DNA from: Syntrophales bacterium
Lineage (GTDB): Bacteria; Desulfobacterota; Syntrophia; Syntrophales; UBA2210
Length of the DNA: 64,000 bases
NCBI GenBank assembly: GCA_023230565.1
Contig: JALNXD010000006.1
Coordinates: 1-64,000, forward strand
Reading direction: 5' to 3'
Of the stretch, positions 9,304-18,383 are shown in pieces. The notes below the pieces were generated by a model, which saw only the letters and a list, made by a program, of their open reading frames with translations, searched no databases and had not been told where the DNA came from. The position numbers and the translations under genes were made by a program. Numbering within the stretch: the stretch's first letter is position 1; the number at the start of each line of letters is the position of its first letter.

Positions 9304-9996
9304 TTATTTCCTTATGTGGCGCACTCCTTCCTTACCTGCAACAAGAGCGTCTGTGGCAAGACTCAAAAACAATCCGTGTGCGACTATTCCAGCGCGCCCT
9401 TCCAGTTTGCCGGCAAGATCGGCAGGGGATTCAATGGGACCGAAGTTACAGTCAAGAATATAATTCCCCTGATCTGTTTTAAATATTTCCCCCTTTGAAT
9501 TTTTTCTCAGAACGGGTTTTCCGCCTATACTTTCAATGTAGCTGAATTGTGAACGGCAGCCGAAGGGAAGTACTTCCACCGGGAGAGATCGATTGTATCC
9601 CAGAACCGGAGAAAGTTTTGATTCATCGGCAATAATAATTTCTCTCGTACTTGCCTGGGCAAGGATCTTTTCTTTCAAAAGCGCCCCTCCTCCCCCCTTG
9701 AGTACTTCAAGATTTATCGTGATTTCATCGGCACCGTCTACTGTACAATCGATAACAGGGTGTGATTCGATTGTCGTAAGAGGCAGTCCAAGATCTGATG
9801 CCTCTTTTTCTGCTGATCCGGAGCAGGGTATGCAGAATATCTCACTGATCAATCCTTTTTGAAGTCTCATCGCGAGGGCCCGTATAAAAAAAGAAGCCGT
9901 CGTGCCGTGCCCGAGTCCTACTATCATTTGAGAAGATATGAATTCGAGGGCCTTTTCTGCGGCACTTTTTTTAAGGTCATCATATCTATCAGCCAT
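9304..9996 (-). CDS. rpiA: Ribose-5-phosphate isomerase A
   Basis: Interconverts ribose 5-phosphate and ribulose 5-phosphate. The 230-aa protein has the RpiA phosphate-binding loop GLGHGTTASFF, the catalytic motifs DGADEI and LKGGGGALLKEKI, and DESKLSPVLG, all in the usual order and at full length. A clear AAGGAGG site precedes the ATG. It follows transketolase after 93 bp on the same strand, giving two steps of the non-oxidative pentose phosphate pathway side by side. Confidence 0.95.
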   Translation of the reverse strand: MADRYDDLKKSAAEKALEFISSQMIVGLGHGTTASFFIRALAMRLQKGLISEIFCIPCSGSAEKEASDLGLPLTTIESHPVIDCTVDGADEITINLEVLKGGGGALLKEKILAQASTREIIIADESKLSPVLGYNRSLPVEVLPFGCRSQFSYIESIGGKPVLRKNSKGEIFKTDQGNYILDCNFGPIESPADLAGKLEGRAGIVAHGLFLSLATDALVAGKEGVRHIRK

Positions 9997-10089
9997 TTAT
10001 CCTCCTTAACGGCTCGATTTCTTTCTGACTCAAAAGTCTCTTATACAGACCGGGACGGCACTATAAGTAAAATAACGACGCGTTTAAAT

Positions 10090-12153
10090 TCACTCACCTA
10101 GAAGATTGTGTGCGGTTTGCACTATTTTTTCAACAGTAATTCCGAAATAATCGTATAACATCGGTGCCGGGGCGCTTTTCCCAAAGTCCTGCATGCCTAT
10201 CGCCTTTCCCTCAAATCCCAGATAATGTTCCCATCCCAGGGTTATGCCCGCCTCTACTGAAACGCGCGCTGTTATCCGGGGTGGAAGAACGGAGTCACGG
10301 TATTCACTTGACTGGGCATCGAACAGTTCCCAGCAGGGAAGACTTACGACGCGGGCCGCAATCCCCTTTTTTCCTAATTCTTCGCCCGCTGCAAGAGCGA
10401 GCGCGCATTCCGATCCCGTGCCTATAATAATAATCTCAGGCAGATGGTCCGGGTGTGATTCCCAGAGTATATAGCCCCCCCGTTTAAGATTGCGGGCAGA
10501 AGAATATCGGTTTCGATCAAAAAGCGGGAGTGCCTGCCGGGAAAGAATCAGTGCCGCCGGACCTTCTCTTCGGGTAAGCACCTGCCGCCAGGCTTCAGCC
10601 GTTTCATTTGCGTCCGCGGGACGAATAACCATAATATTGGGAGTGCATCTGAGGTTCATGAGCTGCTCGACAGGCTGGTGAGTCGGCCCGTCTTCTCCCA
10701 CTCCGATACTGTCATGGGAAAAAACATAAATAACGTTTATGCCCATAAGAGCGGCAAGTCGCATTGAAGGCTTCATATAATCGGAGAAAGTAAAAAAGGT
10801 TCCCACATAAGGTGTAATGCCTCCATGCAGCGCCATACCATTGGCGATTGCTCCCATGGCGTGTTCACGGACACCAAAATGTATGTTCCGGCCCTCATAA
10901 CCCCAAGGCCCGCCGACCGATCCCTGAACACCTTCGGAAAGAAGAGAGGGAGATTCAAAATCACCAGCCCCTTTGACCCAGGCAAGAGTCGAAGGATTCA
11001 GGTCTGCTGTTCCGCCCAGCAGTTCCGGCATCAATTTTCCTAAGGCTTGCATGACTTCTTCCGACGCCTTCCTTGTAGCCATTGTTTTATCGGAATCCTG
11101 AAAAGAAGGGATCGCTTCCTCCCATCCCTGAGGGAGATCTCCCTTTACGATTCTTTCCAGTTCGGTGGCGAGGTCAGCATGGACTGATCGATACTCGTCC
11201 ATCAGGGAATTCCATGTTGTCTGCAGCGCTTTTCCATTTTCCACAGCTCTCCTGGTGAATGCCAGGACGTCTTCGGAAACATGGAACGGTGATTCGCCCG
11301 GCCAGTGCAGGGAAATTTTGCAGGCAGCCGCCTCCTCCGTACCCAGAGGGGCGCCATGGGCATTACAAGTCCCCTGTTTTTTCGGTGCTCCGCATCCGAT
11401 GATCGTTCTTACGGCGATAAGGGAAGGGCGGGTCCGCTCTTCCTTCGCCTCCGAAATGGCCCGATCGACGGCTTCGATATCCTCTCCGTCATCAACGGTC
11501 AACACCTGCCATCCATAAGCCTCAAACCTTTTCCCTACATCCTCTGTAAAGGAAAGCGCCGTTGATCCGGCGAGGCAGATCCGGTTATCATCATAGAGCA
11601 TGATGAGTTTGCCAAGCTTGAGATGTCCGGCGAGGGAACAGGCTTCGGCCGAAATCCCCTCCATGAGATCTCCGTCGCCGGCGATTACATACGTGAAATG
11701 ATCGACTACCGGATACCCGTGCCGATTATAGCGAGCAGACAGGTATGCTTCTGCTATGGCCATTCCGACGGCATTTGCTACTCCCTGGCCCAAGGGGCCC
11801 GTAGTAACTTCGACCCCCGGCGTGCACCCGTATTCCGGATGCCCCGGCGTCTTGCTGTTCAGCATTCTGAACTGTGTAATATCGTCAAGAGAAATGTTGT
11901 AGCCGGTAAGGTACAGCAGGGCATACAGCAGCATGGATCCATGCCCGGCTGAAAGTATGAAGCGATCGCGGTTAAACCAGTTCGGATCTGCCGGACTATG
12001 ACGCAGATGATTCATCCAGAGTGTATATGCCATAGCCGCGCATCCCATCGGGAGACCCGGATGACCGGAATTGGCCTTTTCAATTGCGTCCACCGCAAGA
12101 AAACGAATCGTGTCGATCGATTCACGAATCAATGAATTTTCAGCATTTTTCAT
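10090..12153 (-). CDS. tkt: Transketolase
   Basis: Thiamine-diphosphate enzyme that moves two-carbon ketol units between sugar phosphates. The 687 residues match the full family length, with ANSGHPGLPMG at the N-terminus, the TPP/Mg motif GDGDLMEGISAEA with a downstream DDN, FGVREHAMGAIANGMALHGG and SHDSIGVGEDGPTHQPVEQL in the middle domain, and a normal C-terminal domain. GGAGGAG precedes the ATG. It heads a tkt-rpiA pair, 159 bp after the asparagine-synthetase-like gene, so it may have its own promoter, although I could not define one. Confidence 0.96.
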   Translation of the reverse strand: MKNAENSLIRESIDTIRFLAVDAIEKANSGHPGLPMGCAAMAYTLWMNHLRHSPADPNWFNRDRFILSAGHGSMLLYALLYLTGYNISLDDITQFRMLNSKTPGHPEYGCTPGVEVTTGPLGQGVANAVGMAIAEAYLSARYNRHGYPVVDHFTYVIAGDGDLMEGISAEACSLAGHLKLGKLIMLYDDNRICLAGSTALSFTEDVGKRFEAYGWQVLTVDDGEDIEAVDRAISEAKEERTRPSLIAVRTIIGCGAPKKQGTCNAHGAPLGTEEAAACKISLHWPGESPFHVSEDVLAFTRRAVENGKALQTTWNSLMDEYRSVHADLATELERIVKGDLPQGWEEAIPSFQDSDKTMATRKASEEVMQALGKLMPELLGGTADLNPSTLAWVKGAGDFESPSLLSEGVQGSVGGPWGYEGRNIHFGVREHAMGAIANGMALHGGITPYVGTFFTFSDYMKPSMRLAALMGINVIYVFSHDSIGVGEDGPTHQPVEQLMNLRCTPNIMVIRPADANETAEAWRQVLTRREGPAALILSRQALPLFDRNRYSSARNLKRGGYILWESHPDHLPEIIIIGTGSECALALAAGEELGKKGIAARVVSLPCWELFDAQSSEYRDSVLPPRITARVSVEAGITLGWEHYLGFEGKAIGMQDFGKSAPAPMLYDYFGITVEKIVQTAHNLLGE

Positions 12154-12312
12154 TCAACTCCTCCGATATCGGTGCAAATTAGAATAAAGGAAAGATGTAT
12201 TTCAGATAGACCGCATGAGTTATTCTTCGGTCCAAGGCTGATACTGTTCCGTCGGGGCGACATTAAAACAGCAATTTTGAGATTGTGCAACAAGAATTAA
12301 TCTGCCTGTCAT

Positions 12313-13800
12313 CTATATCCTTTTTTCCCATCGCGGGAAAAAATCGGGGCGCAGCGGATCCCAGCGGCCCACGAGGCGATCAAATGAATTGCAGGGAAAA
12401 GTTTTTTTGAAGAATCGATAATAATAGAGTTCCTCTACCGAAGAAAGAAGAGGATTGCCCTTCTGGCTGTTGAAGGCATCAAGCTCTTCCCTTGAAATGT
12501 TTTTTTCCGCTTCCTCTCTCATTACATAGGCGACGCCGGAACCCTGGGCAAAGAATCGTTTCGTCTGATAAATGATATGTTCAGGAAGCACGTCTTCAAA
12601 GGCTTGGCGGAGAATCCACTTTCCCGTTCGGTCTTCGCCGTGTATCTTCCAGGCCAGCGGTAACTTTCGGGCGAACTGCATGACTGCCGCATCAAGAAAC
12701 GGAGTCCGGCTTTCATATCCGTTTGCCGCGTTGAGTCTGTCCAGCCGTTGGAGAGCCGTATTATGAGCTACATTGATAAGGGTATCACAGATGGCGGCTA
12801 CCTCTTCCTGGTTAGAAGCGGCCTTATATTGTCCGTCATAGCCCGCAAAGAACTCATCTGCTCCTTCTCCCGTAAGTACACAGGAAGATTTTCCTTTAAT
12901 AAATTGCCCTGCAAGAAAATTGGCGATAGCGCCATGAACGCAGCTTTCTTCAAACATCTCCTGATAATGGATCGCTTCAGGAAGTACTTTGCTGATATCA
13001 TCATTTCCAAACATACGCACGTGATGGGGAAGAGTGAGGGCTGCCGTTACATCGCGGGCAAGAGGCAGATCGACTCCGTCTTCCATGCTTACTGTGAAGC
13101 ACTGTATTCCGGGCCGGATGCGGCATGCCATGGCGGCAATCAAGCTGCTGTCGAGGCCTCCGCTCAAGAGCACGCCTGTCACTGCATTATCGCGCATCCG
13201 CTTTTCTACCGCCTTCTCAAGGAGTTCGCGGAGAATACTTTTTGCCTGATCGTATGTTGTAACATCAGGTGTGCTCACTGCAGTGCTGACAAAACGCCGA
13301 AAGCCTATCTGGCGTGAGTAAATATACCCCGGAGGAAATTCTTTTAGGTCGCTTGAAATGCCTGCAAGGCCTTTTGCCTCTGATGCGAAACACAAATTTC
13401 CTTCATTATCATGGCCGTAATACAGAGGTTTCACGCCAGCTTCATCGCGGGCTAATATCATCGAACTTCCGTCGCGTATGGCGCAGGCGAAATCACCATC
13501 AATTTTCTCCGCAAAACGATCGCCGAACTGTTCATAAAGTGAGAGGACTGCTTCGGCATCGCTGTATTTCGACAACGCCTCGTTATAAATCCTTCCATCA
13601 AGAACTACCGCCTTTTTTCCTTTAGAAGCCGAATGGGAACCTTCCCTGGAGTCTCCCCCGACATTTAATTCATTTATCCCCAAATGAATTGACCCTTCAT
13701 CGAATGTAACCGTACCGTGGGGCCCCCGATGGGATATGTTTTCAAGTATCTGACTCACTGCGGCTTCATTATTTCCAAGTTGACCTGCAATTCCGGACAT
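12313..13800 (-). CDS. Asparagine-synthetase-like protein lacking the glutaminase nucleophile
   Basis: The 495-aa protein has the two-domain layout of AsnB: an Ntn-type glutaminase domain (1-190) and an ATP-pyrophosphatase synthetase domain with the PP-loop SGGLDSS (about 217), TGEGADEFFAGY and YESRTPFLD. The synthetase half looks intact. The glutaminase half is altered: it starts MSGIAGQ where active enzymes start MCG (codon TCC), the oxyanion Asn of NGEIYN is Asp (DGRIYN), and RGPD is RGPH. It may use free ammonia, accept another nucleophile as beta-lactam-synthetase-type relatives do, or act on another acid. It follows the corrinoid protein gene by 56 bp in the methyltransferase block. AAGGAA precedes the ATG. 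Confidence 0.8.
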   Translation of the reverse strand: MSGIAGQLGNNEAAVSQILENISHRGPHGTVTFDEGSIHLGINELNVGGDSREGSHSASKGKKAVVLDGRIYNEALSKYSDAEAVLSLYEQFGDRFAEKIDGDFACAIRDGSSMILARDEAGVKPLYYGHDNEGNLCFASEAKGLAGISSDLKEFPPGYIYSRQIGFRRFVSTAVSTPDVTTYDQAKSILRELLEKAVEKRMRDNAVTGVLLSGGLDSSLIAAMACRIRPGIQCFTVSMEDGVDLPLARDVTAALTLPHHVRMFGNDDISKVLPEAIHYQEMFEESCVHGAIANFLAGQFIKGKSSCVLTGEGADEFFAGYDGQYKAASNQEEVAAICDTLINVAHNTALQRLDRLNAANGYESRTPFLDAAVMQFARKLPLAWKIHGEDRTGKWILRQAFEDVLPEHIIYQTKRFFAQGSGVAYVMREEAEKNISREELDAFNSQKGNPLLSSVEELYYYRFFKKTFPCNSFDRLVGRWDPLRPDFFPRWEKRI

Positions 13801-13856
13801 AAAATTTTCCTTATCGATTTTTCTTTTTTTTGTTGCAATTTATTGTCTTAAAACTA

Positions 13857-14531
13857 CTAGGCTACCGAATCGAGTATTCGAACCGCCTCGAACCCGTCAG
13901 CACAGTAAGCGTCAGCCCCTATTTCGGCGGCGAATTCCTTCGAAACGGCTGCACCTCCTACAAACACACGCACCGTGTCCCTCAGACCTGCATCTTTAAG
14001 CGCCTCGATGACCTCTCCCATAAAGAGCATCGTTGTGGTCAGCAGAGCCGAAAGCCCAAGAAAAGCAGGTTTTTTATCACGAACGTATTCGATAATCTTA
14101 TCTGTCGGTACATCTATTCCAAGATCAACCACCTCGTATCCCGCTCCTTTAATCAATGTCGCAACAATGTTTTTTCCGATATCATGGATATCGCCTCTCA
14201 CTGTCGCAATAGCGAAGGTCCCCTTTGTTTCCACCTGCGATTTTTCAAGATGCGGTTTTAAAATATCCATTGCGGCGCTTACTGCCTCAGCCGATGCAAG
14301 CATATCGGGGACATAATATTCCTTTGCGCTGAAGCGCTGTCCGACGATGTCCATCCCGGCTGTCAATCCTTTTGTAACGATATCCTGCACTGGGATATTT
14401 TGTTCGAGAGCGGCTTCAGTCAGTTCAACCGCACCCGGTCCGGAGAGGTTTTCGTCGATACCTTCATCTTCTTCGGTAATTCTTCCCTGAATGACGTTTT
14501 CTTTTAAAAGTGTCAGTATTTCTTCACTCAT
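13857..14531 (-). CDS. Methyltransferase corrinoid protein (MttC/MtbC family)
   Basis: Carries the corrinoid that is methylated by a substrate methyltransferase and demethylated by its partner. The 224 residues show the N-terminal helical bundle (VGQRFSAKEYYVPDMLASAEAM-like segment), then the B12 domain with GDIHDIGKNIV (about residue 112; His is the lower ligand), GLSALLTTTM and VFVGGAAVS. The length is typical. It lies directly downstream of an MttB-like gene, so it is its likely methyl acceptor, and probably that of the second MttB homologue as well because no other corrinoid protein is encoded nearby. GGGAG precedes the ATG. Confidence 0.92.
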   Translation of the reverse strand: MSEEILTLLKENVIQGRITEEDEGIDENLSGPGAVELTEAALEQNIPVQDIVTKGLTAGMDIVGQRFSAKEYYVPDMLASAEAVSAAMDILKPHLEKSQVETKGTFAIATVRGDIHDIGKNIVATLIKGAGYEVVDLGIDVPTDKIIEYVRDKKPAFLGLSALLTTTMLFMGEVIEALKDAGLRDTVRVFVGGAAVSKEFAAEIGADAYCADGFEAVRILDSVA

Positions 14532-14549
14532 GAGTATCTCCCTTCATGG

Positions 14550-16079
14550 TTAATTCGGATTGAGCCGCGGCAAAATGCCGGGAATCTCCTTGAAAATTTT
14601 TTCTGTCGTTTTTTTGTCAATGTGTTCCACCGGTTTTTTAAGCAATTCCTCCATACGGTCGTTCGCACGGGCAAACACTTCGTCTTTATCGGCGCTGCCT
14701 TCGAAAGGATAAGGAGGCGACAAAAGGCCGCTTCTGAGAACTTTACGAATCGTACGGATATAAAGCTTTTGAGGTGTTGCCGCCACATCTCTTATCTGGC
14801 GAATCATGGCATCTATTTCCCCTTCATCACAGCGGGCCGGCTGGAGGAAAAATTTTATCATCTTGAAATGGGCATCATCGAGCACTGCCTGCAGCAGGCA
14901 GAAGACTGAATTGCAGTCCAGAAGCCCGTAGGCGCAGTGCAGAAATTGTGGACCGCTCAGGGTCACCAGGATATTCGAGAAGAGCCGCTCGACTGAGGAT
15001 TGCTGTCCCGGAATCTTGGGATCGCATACTCCCGAGGTGGAATAGTTCGGAAGACCGTAATGCCGTGCAAGCTGCACGCAATCGATATTATACTGGCTTG
15101 TCTCAACTGCTCCATATGAATCGGCCAGCGTGTCCATTCTGGTTCTTACCGGTACGCTGCCGTACATGATAGGTGTTCCCGGATTGACAAGTTGCCCCAG
15201 CGTAATGCCTGCAAGCACTTCTGCATTAATCTGGGCTATTATCCCTGCTTCCCGTATGGGTGCCGTTGTTCCGGCCTGAGGAGATGAAGAAACAACTACG
15301 GGCAGGCCCCTTCTGCATATCTCGATAAAGGAACGGGTCGTATCATTGACAAACTGGAGCGGACTTTTGACGAGGCAGGTAATGAAAGAGATGACCGGGT
15401 TTTCTTTTAATGCATCTTTGCCGCCCGCAATCAATTCGGCCATCTTGACGACATTATCCAGTTGATCAATATTTGTAAGTCCCACCATGACGTGTTTTGT
15501 CGTATTGTCAAGTGAGGCAAAGACTTTATTGACATCTTTATTGTCTTCAGTGATATCGGCATCTTGAATATTGACATTGCGGATAAAACCGTCCAGTGTT
15601 TCCAAGTGCTCGGAAACGCGTGCCGAGGTGCACAGATCTTTCAGAGTTCCTCTCCGGGCAATGAATTCGGGTATTCTTATTTCCTTTGACGGATCGGTTT
15701 TTCCTGCATAATCCTGAAACTCAACATCAAGCCAGATATTCGTTTCCGAACCGGTGACAAAGTGAACTTTCGGTTCATGTCCGTGCATGACAAGCATGTG
15801 TTCCGGTTTGCGAGCCCCGAGAATGATTTTGGACGGAGAACGATCAACGGCCTCATTCACAAGACGTTCCGGGATCTTCACTATCCGGCATGGAGGGGAT
15901 GTATCAAGCAGCGGTGATACATCGGCGCCGCCATCGGCGAATATGGATGCAGCCTCTTCATTATAGCATATAAGACCCGGGTCGGTCAGCAGCTCCAGAG
16001 AGGCGTTGTGTATGTGCATGAGTTCATCTTTCGACAGCCGCTCGAAAGGATTTTCTATAAGAAGACCTTCTCTAGGCAC
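14550..16079 (-). CDS. MttB-family (trimethylamine methyltransferase-like) methyltransferase, non-pyrrolysine
   Basis: Belongs to the trimethylamine methyltransferase superfamily, which moves a methyl group from a quaternary or tertiary amine to a corrinoid protein. It is 509 aa and has MHIHNASLELL at the N-terminus plus conserved blocks such as VNPGTPIMYGSVPVRTRMDT and NYSTSGVCDPKIPGQQ. The frame has no internal amber codon, so it is a non-pyrrolysine member like MtgB, and the substrate may be glycine betaine or another methylated compound. The start is GTG with AAAGGAG upstream. It lies between the methyl-H4folate:corrinoid methyltransferase and the corrinoid protein. Substrate unknown. Confidence 0.88.
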   Translation of the reverse strand: MPREGLLIENPFERLSKDELMHIHNASLELLTDPGLICYNEEAASIFADGGADVSPLLDTSPPCRIVKIPERLVNEAVDRSPSKIILGARKPEHMLVMHGHEPKVHFVTGSETNIWLDVEFQDYAGKTDPSKEIRIPEFIARRGTLKDLCTSARVSEHLETLDGFIRNVNIQDADITEDNKDVNKVFASLDNTTKHVMVGLTNIDQLDNVVKMAELIAGGKDALKENPVISFITCLVKSPLQFVNDTTRSFIEICRRGLPVVVSSSPQAGTTAPIREAGIIAQINAEVLAGITLGQLVNPGTPIMYGSVPVRTRMDTLADSYGAVETSQYNIDCVQLARHYGLPNYSTSGVCDPKIPGQQSSVERLFSNILVTLSGPQFLHCAYGLLDCNSVFCLLQAVLDDAHFKMIKFFLQPARCDEGEIDAMIRQIRDVAATPQKLYIRTIRKVLRSGLLSPPYPFEGSADKDEVFARANDRMEELLKKPVEHIDKKTTEKIFKEIPGILPRLNPN

Positions 16080-16105
16080 ATTGTACTCCTTTCTCTACAA
16101 AATAT

Positions 16106-16915
16106 TTATTGTACCAGCAGCCCTTTACGGTACGCATTGGTAAATTTTTTACAGCGAGGATCTTTATCGGTCAGTAAATCAGCCGTCTTGACAAGGCTCA
16201 TAAGCCGGGCATCAAGGGGATTTAAAATAGCCGCATCGAGACCGAACGCGGCCGCCATGAGAAAAAATGATCTATTTACAATGGCCCGGGCAGGAAGACC
16301 GTACGATATGTTGCTCAAGCCCATCACGGTTTTTGCTTTTGAATAACGTTCCTTCAATTTTTCAATAGTTTTTAAGGTGGTTATTCCTTGCTTCGTATCG
16401 ACAGATATGGGAAGAACAAGGGGATCGAAGAACACATGCTCTTCTGAAACGTTCAGACGTCCAAGATATTCCATTATTGTGTCCGCTGCTTCCATCCGTT
16501 CTTCAACAAGTCGGGGAACGCCCCCCTCTTTCATGACCAGTGCGACAAGATCGGCCTTGCGTTCACCGGCGATACGTCCCACCGGCTCCAGTTTCTCCGG
16601 TTCGGCATTTACAGAATTAATCATTACCCGTTCACCGCGGTATTGCTGAAGGGCGGCCTCGAGAACGGCCGGATCATCGCTGTCCAGGCACAGAGGCTTA
16701 TCTGTCGCATTCTGGACGATGTCAACAAGCCACTTCATAATTTCGACGGGAGAACTATCCGTGCTTCGGCCGTCTCCCGCATTTACATCGATGAAATCCG
16801 CTCCTGCCGTTGCCTGATCTTTTGCCAGCGCTGTCAGAAAAAGTTCATCTCTGTCTGCGATTGCCTTGCCTACAGAAGGTATTGACGCATTGATTTTTTC
16901 TCCGATAATCAGCAT
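16106..16915 (-). CDS. Methyltetrahydrofolate:corrinoid methyltransferase (MtgA/AcsE-like)
   Basis: A 269-aa pterin-binding TIM barrel. It starts MLIIGEKINAS and contains ADFIDVNAGDG, LCLDSDDPAVLEAAL, VMINSVNAE and TVMGLSNISYGLP, the standard pterin-site motifs shared with MetH and AcsE, and has no other domain. In this setting it should take the methyl group from the corrinoid protein to H4folate, or run in reverse. It sits between the two MttB-like genes. A GGAG ribosome site precedes the ATG. Confidence 0.9.
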   Translation of the reverse strand: MLIIGEKINASIPSVGKAIADRDELFLTALAKDQATAGADFIDVNAGDGRSTDSSPVEIMKWLVDIVQNATDKPLCLDSDDPAVLEAALQQYRGERVMINSVNAEPEKLEPVGRIAGERKADLVALVMKEGGVPRLVEERMEAADTIMEYLGRLNVSEEHVFFDPLVLPISVDTKQGITTLKTIEKLKERYSKAKTVMGLSNISYGLPARAIVNRSFFLMAAAFGLDAAILNPLDARLMSLVKTADLLTDKDPRCKKFTNAYRKGLLVQ

Positions 16916-16925
16916 GTATATACTC

Positions 16926-18380
16926 CTACAAATCTTTCAAATTCGGTATTGTCGCAAGAAGTTCTTTCATGGTTTCATCCGGAATAAATGAACGGCGATG
17001 TTCACCAAGTATTTCCCTTACCTTTGCTGCCGCCCTGGCCTTTGCGTCATTGGATCCGTGTTGATTCCATTCGATCCGATCGCTCCTGTCGCCGAATTCC
17101 GGTACATATTGCTCTTTGCGCATGTGGTGTCTTGTATGCCGCTGTGCGACATAGTGCCCCCCGGGACCCACTTTTTTTATTATCTCAAGGGCAATTGTAT
17201 CATCGTTCACTTCGATACCTTCAACAGCGCGCATTACCATGCCGATGATCTCGTTATCGATCACCAGTTTGTCATAGGAGGCTGTCATGCAGAATTCGAT
17301 AAAACCTGCCGCATCATGAATAAAATTTCCTCCTGCCAGTGCGACCATAAGATTGGTTAACGCAGATTCATACCCTGCTTGCGCGTCGGGAATTTTTGCA
17401 TCGGTCATTCCAGCCGTAGCGTAATAGGGAAGATGATAAAACTGCGCCATCTGCGCGGCGGCGGCATTCAAAAGTCCCATTTCTACAGCTCCTGAAAGAT
17501 ATTTCATGGTAGCGAGATCAGCGACCGAAGCGACGCTGCCATACACGACCGGGCTTCCCCGGTTAGCCAGCTGTGCCAGCATGACTCCCGCCAGAGTATC
17601 TACATTTTGAACGACCAATGTTCCGGCAAGCGTGACCGGTGCAGTGGCGCCGGATAACGGTTCGGCCGGTACCACCACAGGAATACCCTGCCGGGCCACT
17701 TCAATGGTGAGACCGGAATAATGCTCATCCAGTCTGAGAGGACTCACTACACAGGTGACCATAGAAATAATGGGACGTTCTCTCAGTGCATCGGGCCCGC
17801 CGGCAATCATTTCGGCCATTTTGATTACATTCCTGATCCCTTCCACCGTATAGACACCGCCCATAATGTGCTTTTGCGTATATTTGAGCGCAATGCCGAA
17901 ACGATTGACATCAACATCTTCGGCGGACAGTTCGTTCGGGTAGACGTTAAGCATATAAAAATGGATATTGTCGAGCCGTTCGACAAGTCTTGCCATGGCG
18001 GCAATGTCATCCAGTGTTGCTCTGCGTGAATCATCAGCTCCAGGGTCTTGAACGTTCAGTGCTGTTCCCCCGGTGCCCATATAGACATTCTGCCCTCCTA
18101 TTTCGCAGTCGTAAAAGCCCGATTCATCCCTTCCGCAGAGAGTCACATAAGGCGGTGCCTGACTCAGGAGTTCCTCTACAAGACCGGCGGGTATTTTGAC
18201 GACCGGATCGCCGGCGGCAACAACGGCACCTGCATTCTGAAAGAGTTCTCGTGCTTCCGCGAGTCTTACCTCTATTCCTGTTTCCTCGAAAACCTGAAGA
18301 GAAGCATTGTGAATTTTTTTGATATCATCGTCCTTGAGAGGCGTGTAGGAGCCTCCCTGATAAATCTTCTTTTTTTTCAT
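16926..18380 (-). CDS. Second MttB-family methyltransferase, non-pyrrolysine
   Basis: A 484-aa paralogue of the product of 14550-16079. It shows IHNASLQVFEETGIEV, PLSGATAPVTLAGTLVVQN, LANRGSPVVYGSV and PYYATAGMTDAKIPDAQAGYES, in the same order as the first copy but clearly diverged, which suggests a different substrate or a shift in partner. The frame has no internal stop and so no pyrrolysine. It is 3 bp downstream of metF and 10 bp upstream of the methyl-H4folate:corrinoid methyltransferase, so it is firmly inside the operon. GAGGA precedes the ATG. Confidence 0.88.
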   Translation of the reverse strand: MKKKKIYQGGSYTPLKDDDIKKIHNASLQVFEETGIEVRLAEARELFQNAGAVVAAGDPVVKIPAGLVEELLSQAPPYVTLCGRDESGFYDCEIGGQNVYMGTGGTALNVQDPGADDSRRATLDDIAAMARLVERLDNIHFYMLNVYPNELSAEDVDVNRFGIALKYTQKHIMGGVYTVEGIRNVIKMAEMIAGGPDALRERPIISMVTCVVSPLRLDEHYSGLTIEVARQGIPVVVPAEPLSGATAPVTLAGTLVVQNVDTLAGVMLAQLANRGSPVVYGSVASVADLATMKYLSGAVEMGLLNAAAAQMAQFYHLPYYATAGMTDAKIPDAQAGYESALTNLMVALAGGNFIHDAAGFIEFCMTASYDKLVIDNEIIGMVMRAVEGIEVNDDTIALEIIKKVGPGGHYVAQRHTRHHMRKEQYVPEFGDRSDRIEWNQHGSNDAKARAAAKVREILGEHRRSFIPDETMKELLATIPNLKDL

Positions 18381-18383
18381 TCT

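Noticed and set aside
14550..18380. Pyrrolysine-containing trimethylamine methyltransferases
   Set aside because: Both frames run through without an internal amber codon and no pyl genes are in view, so they are non-pyrrolysine MttB relatives.
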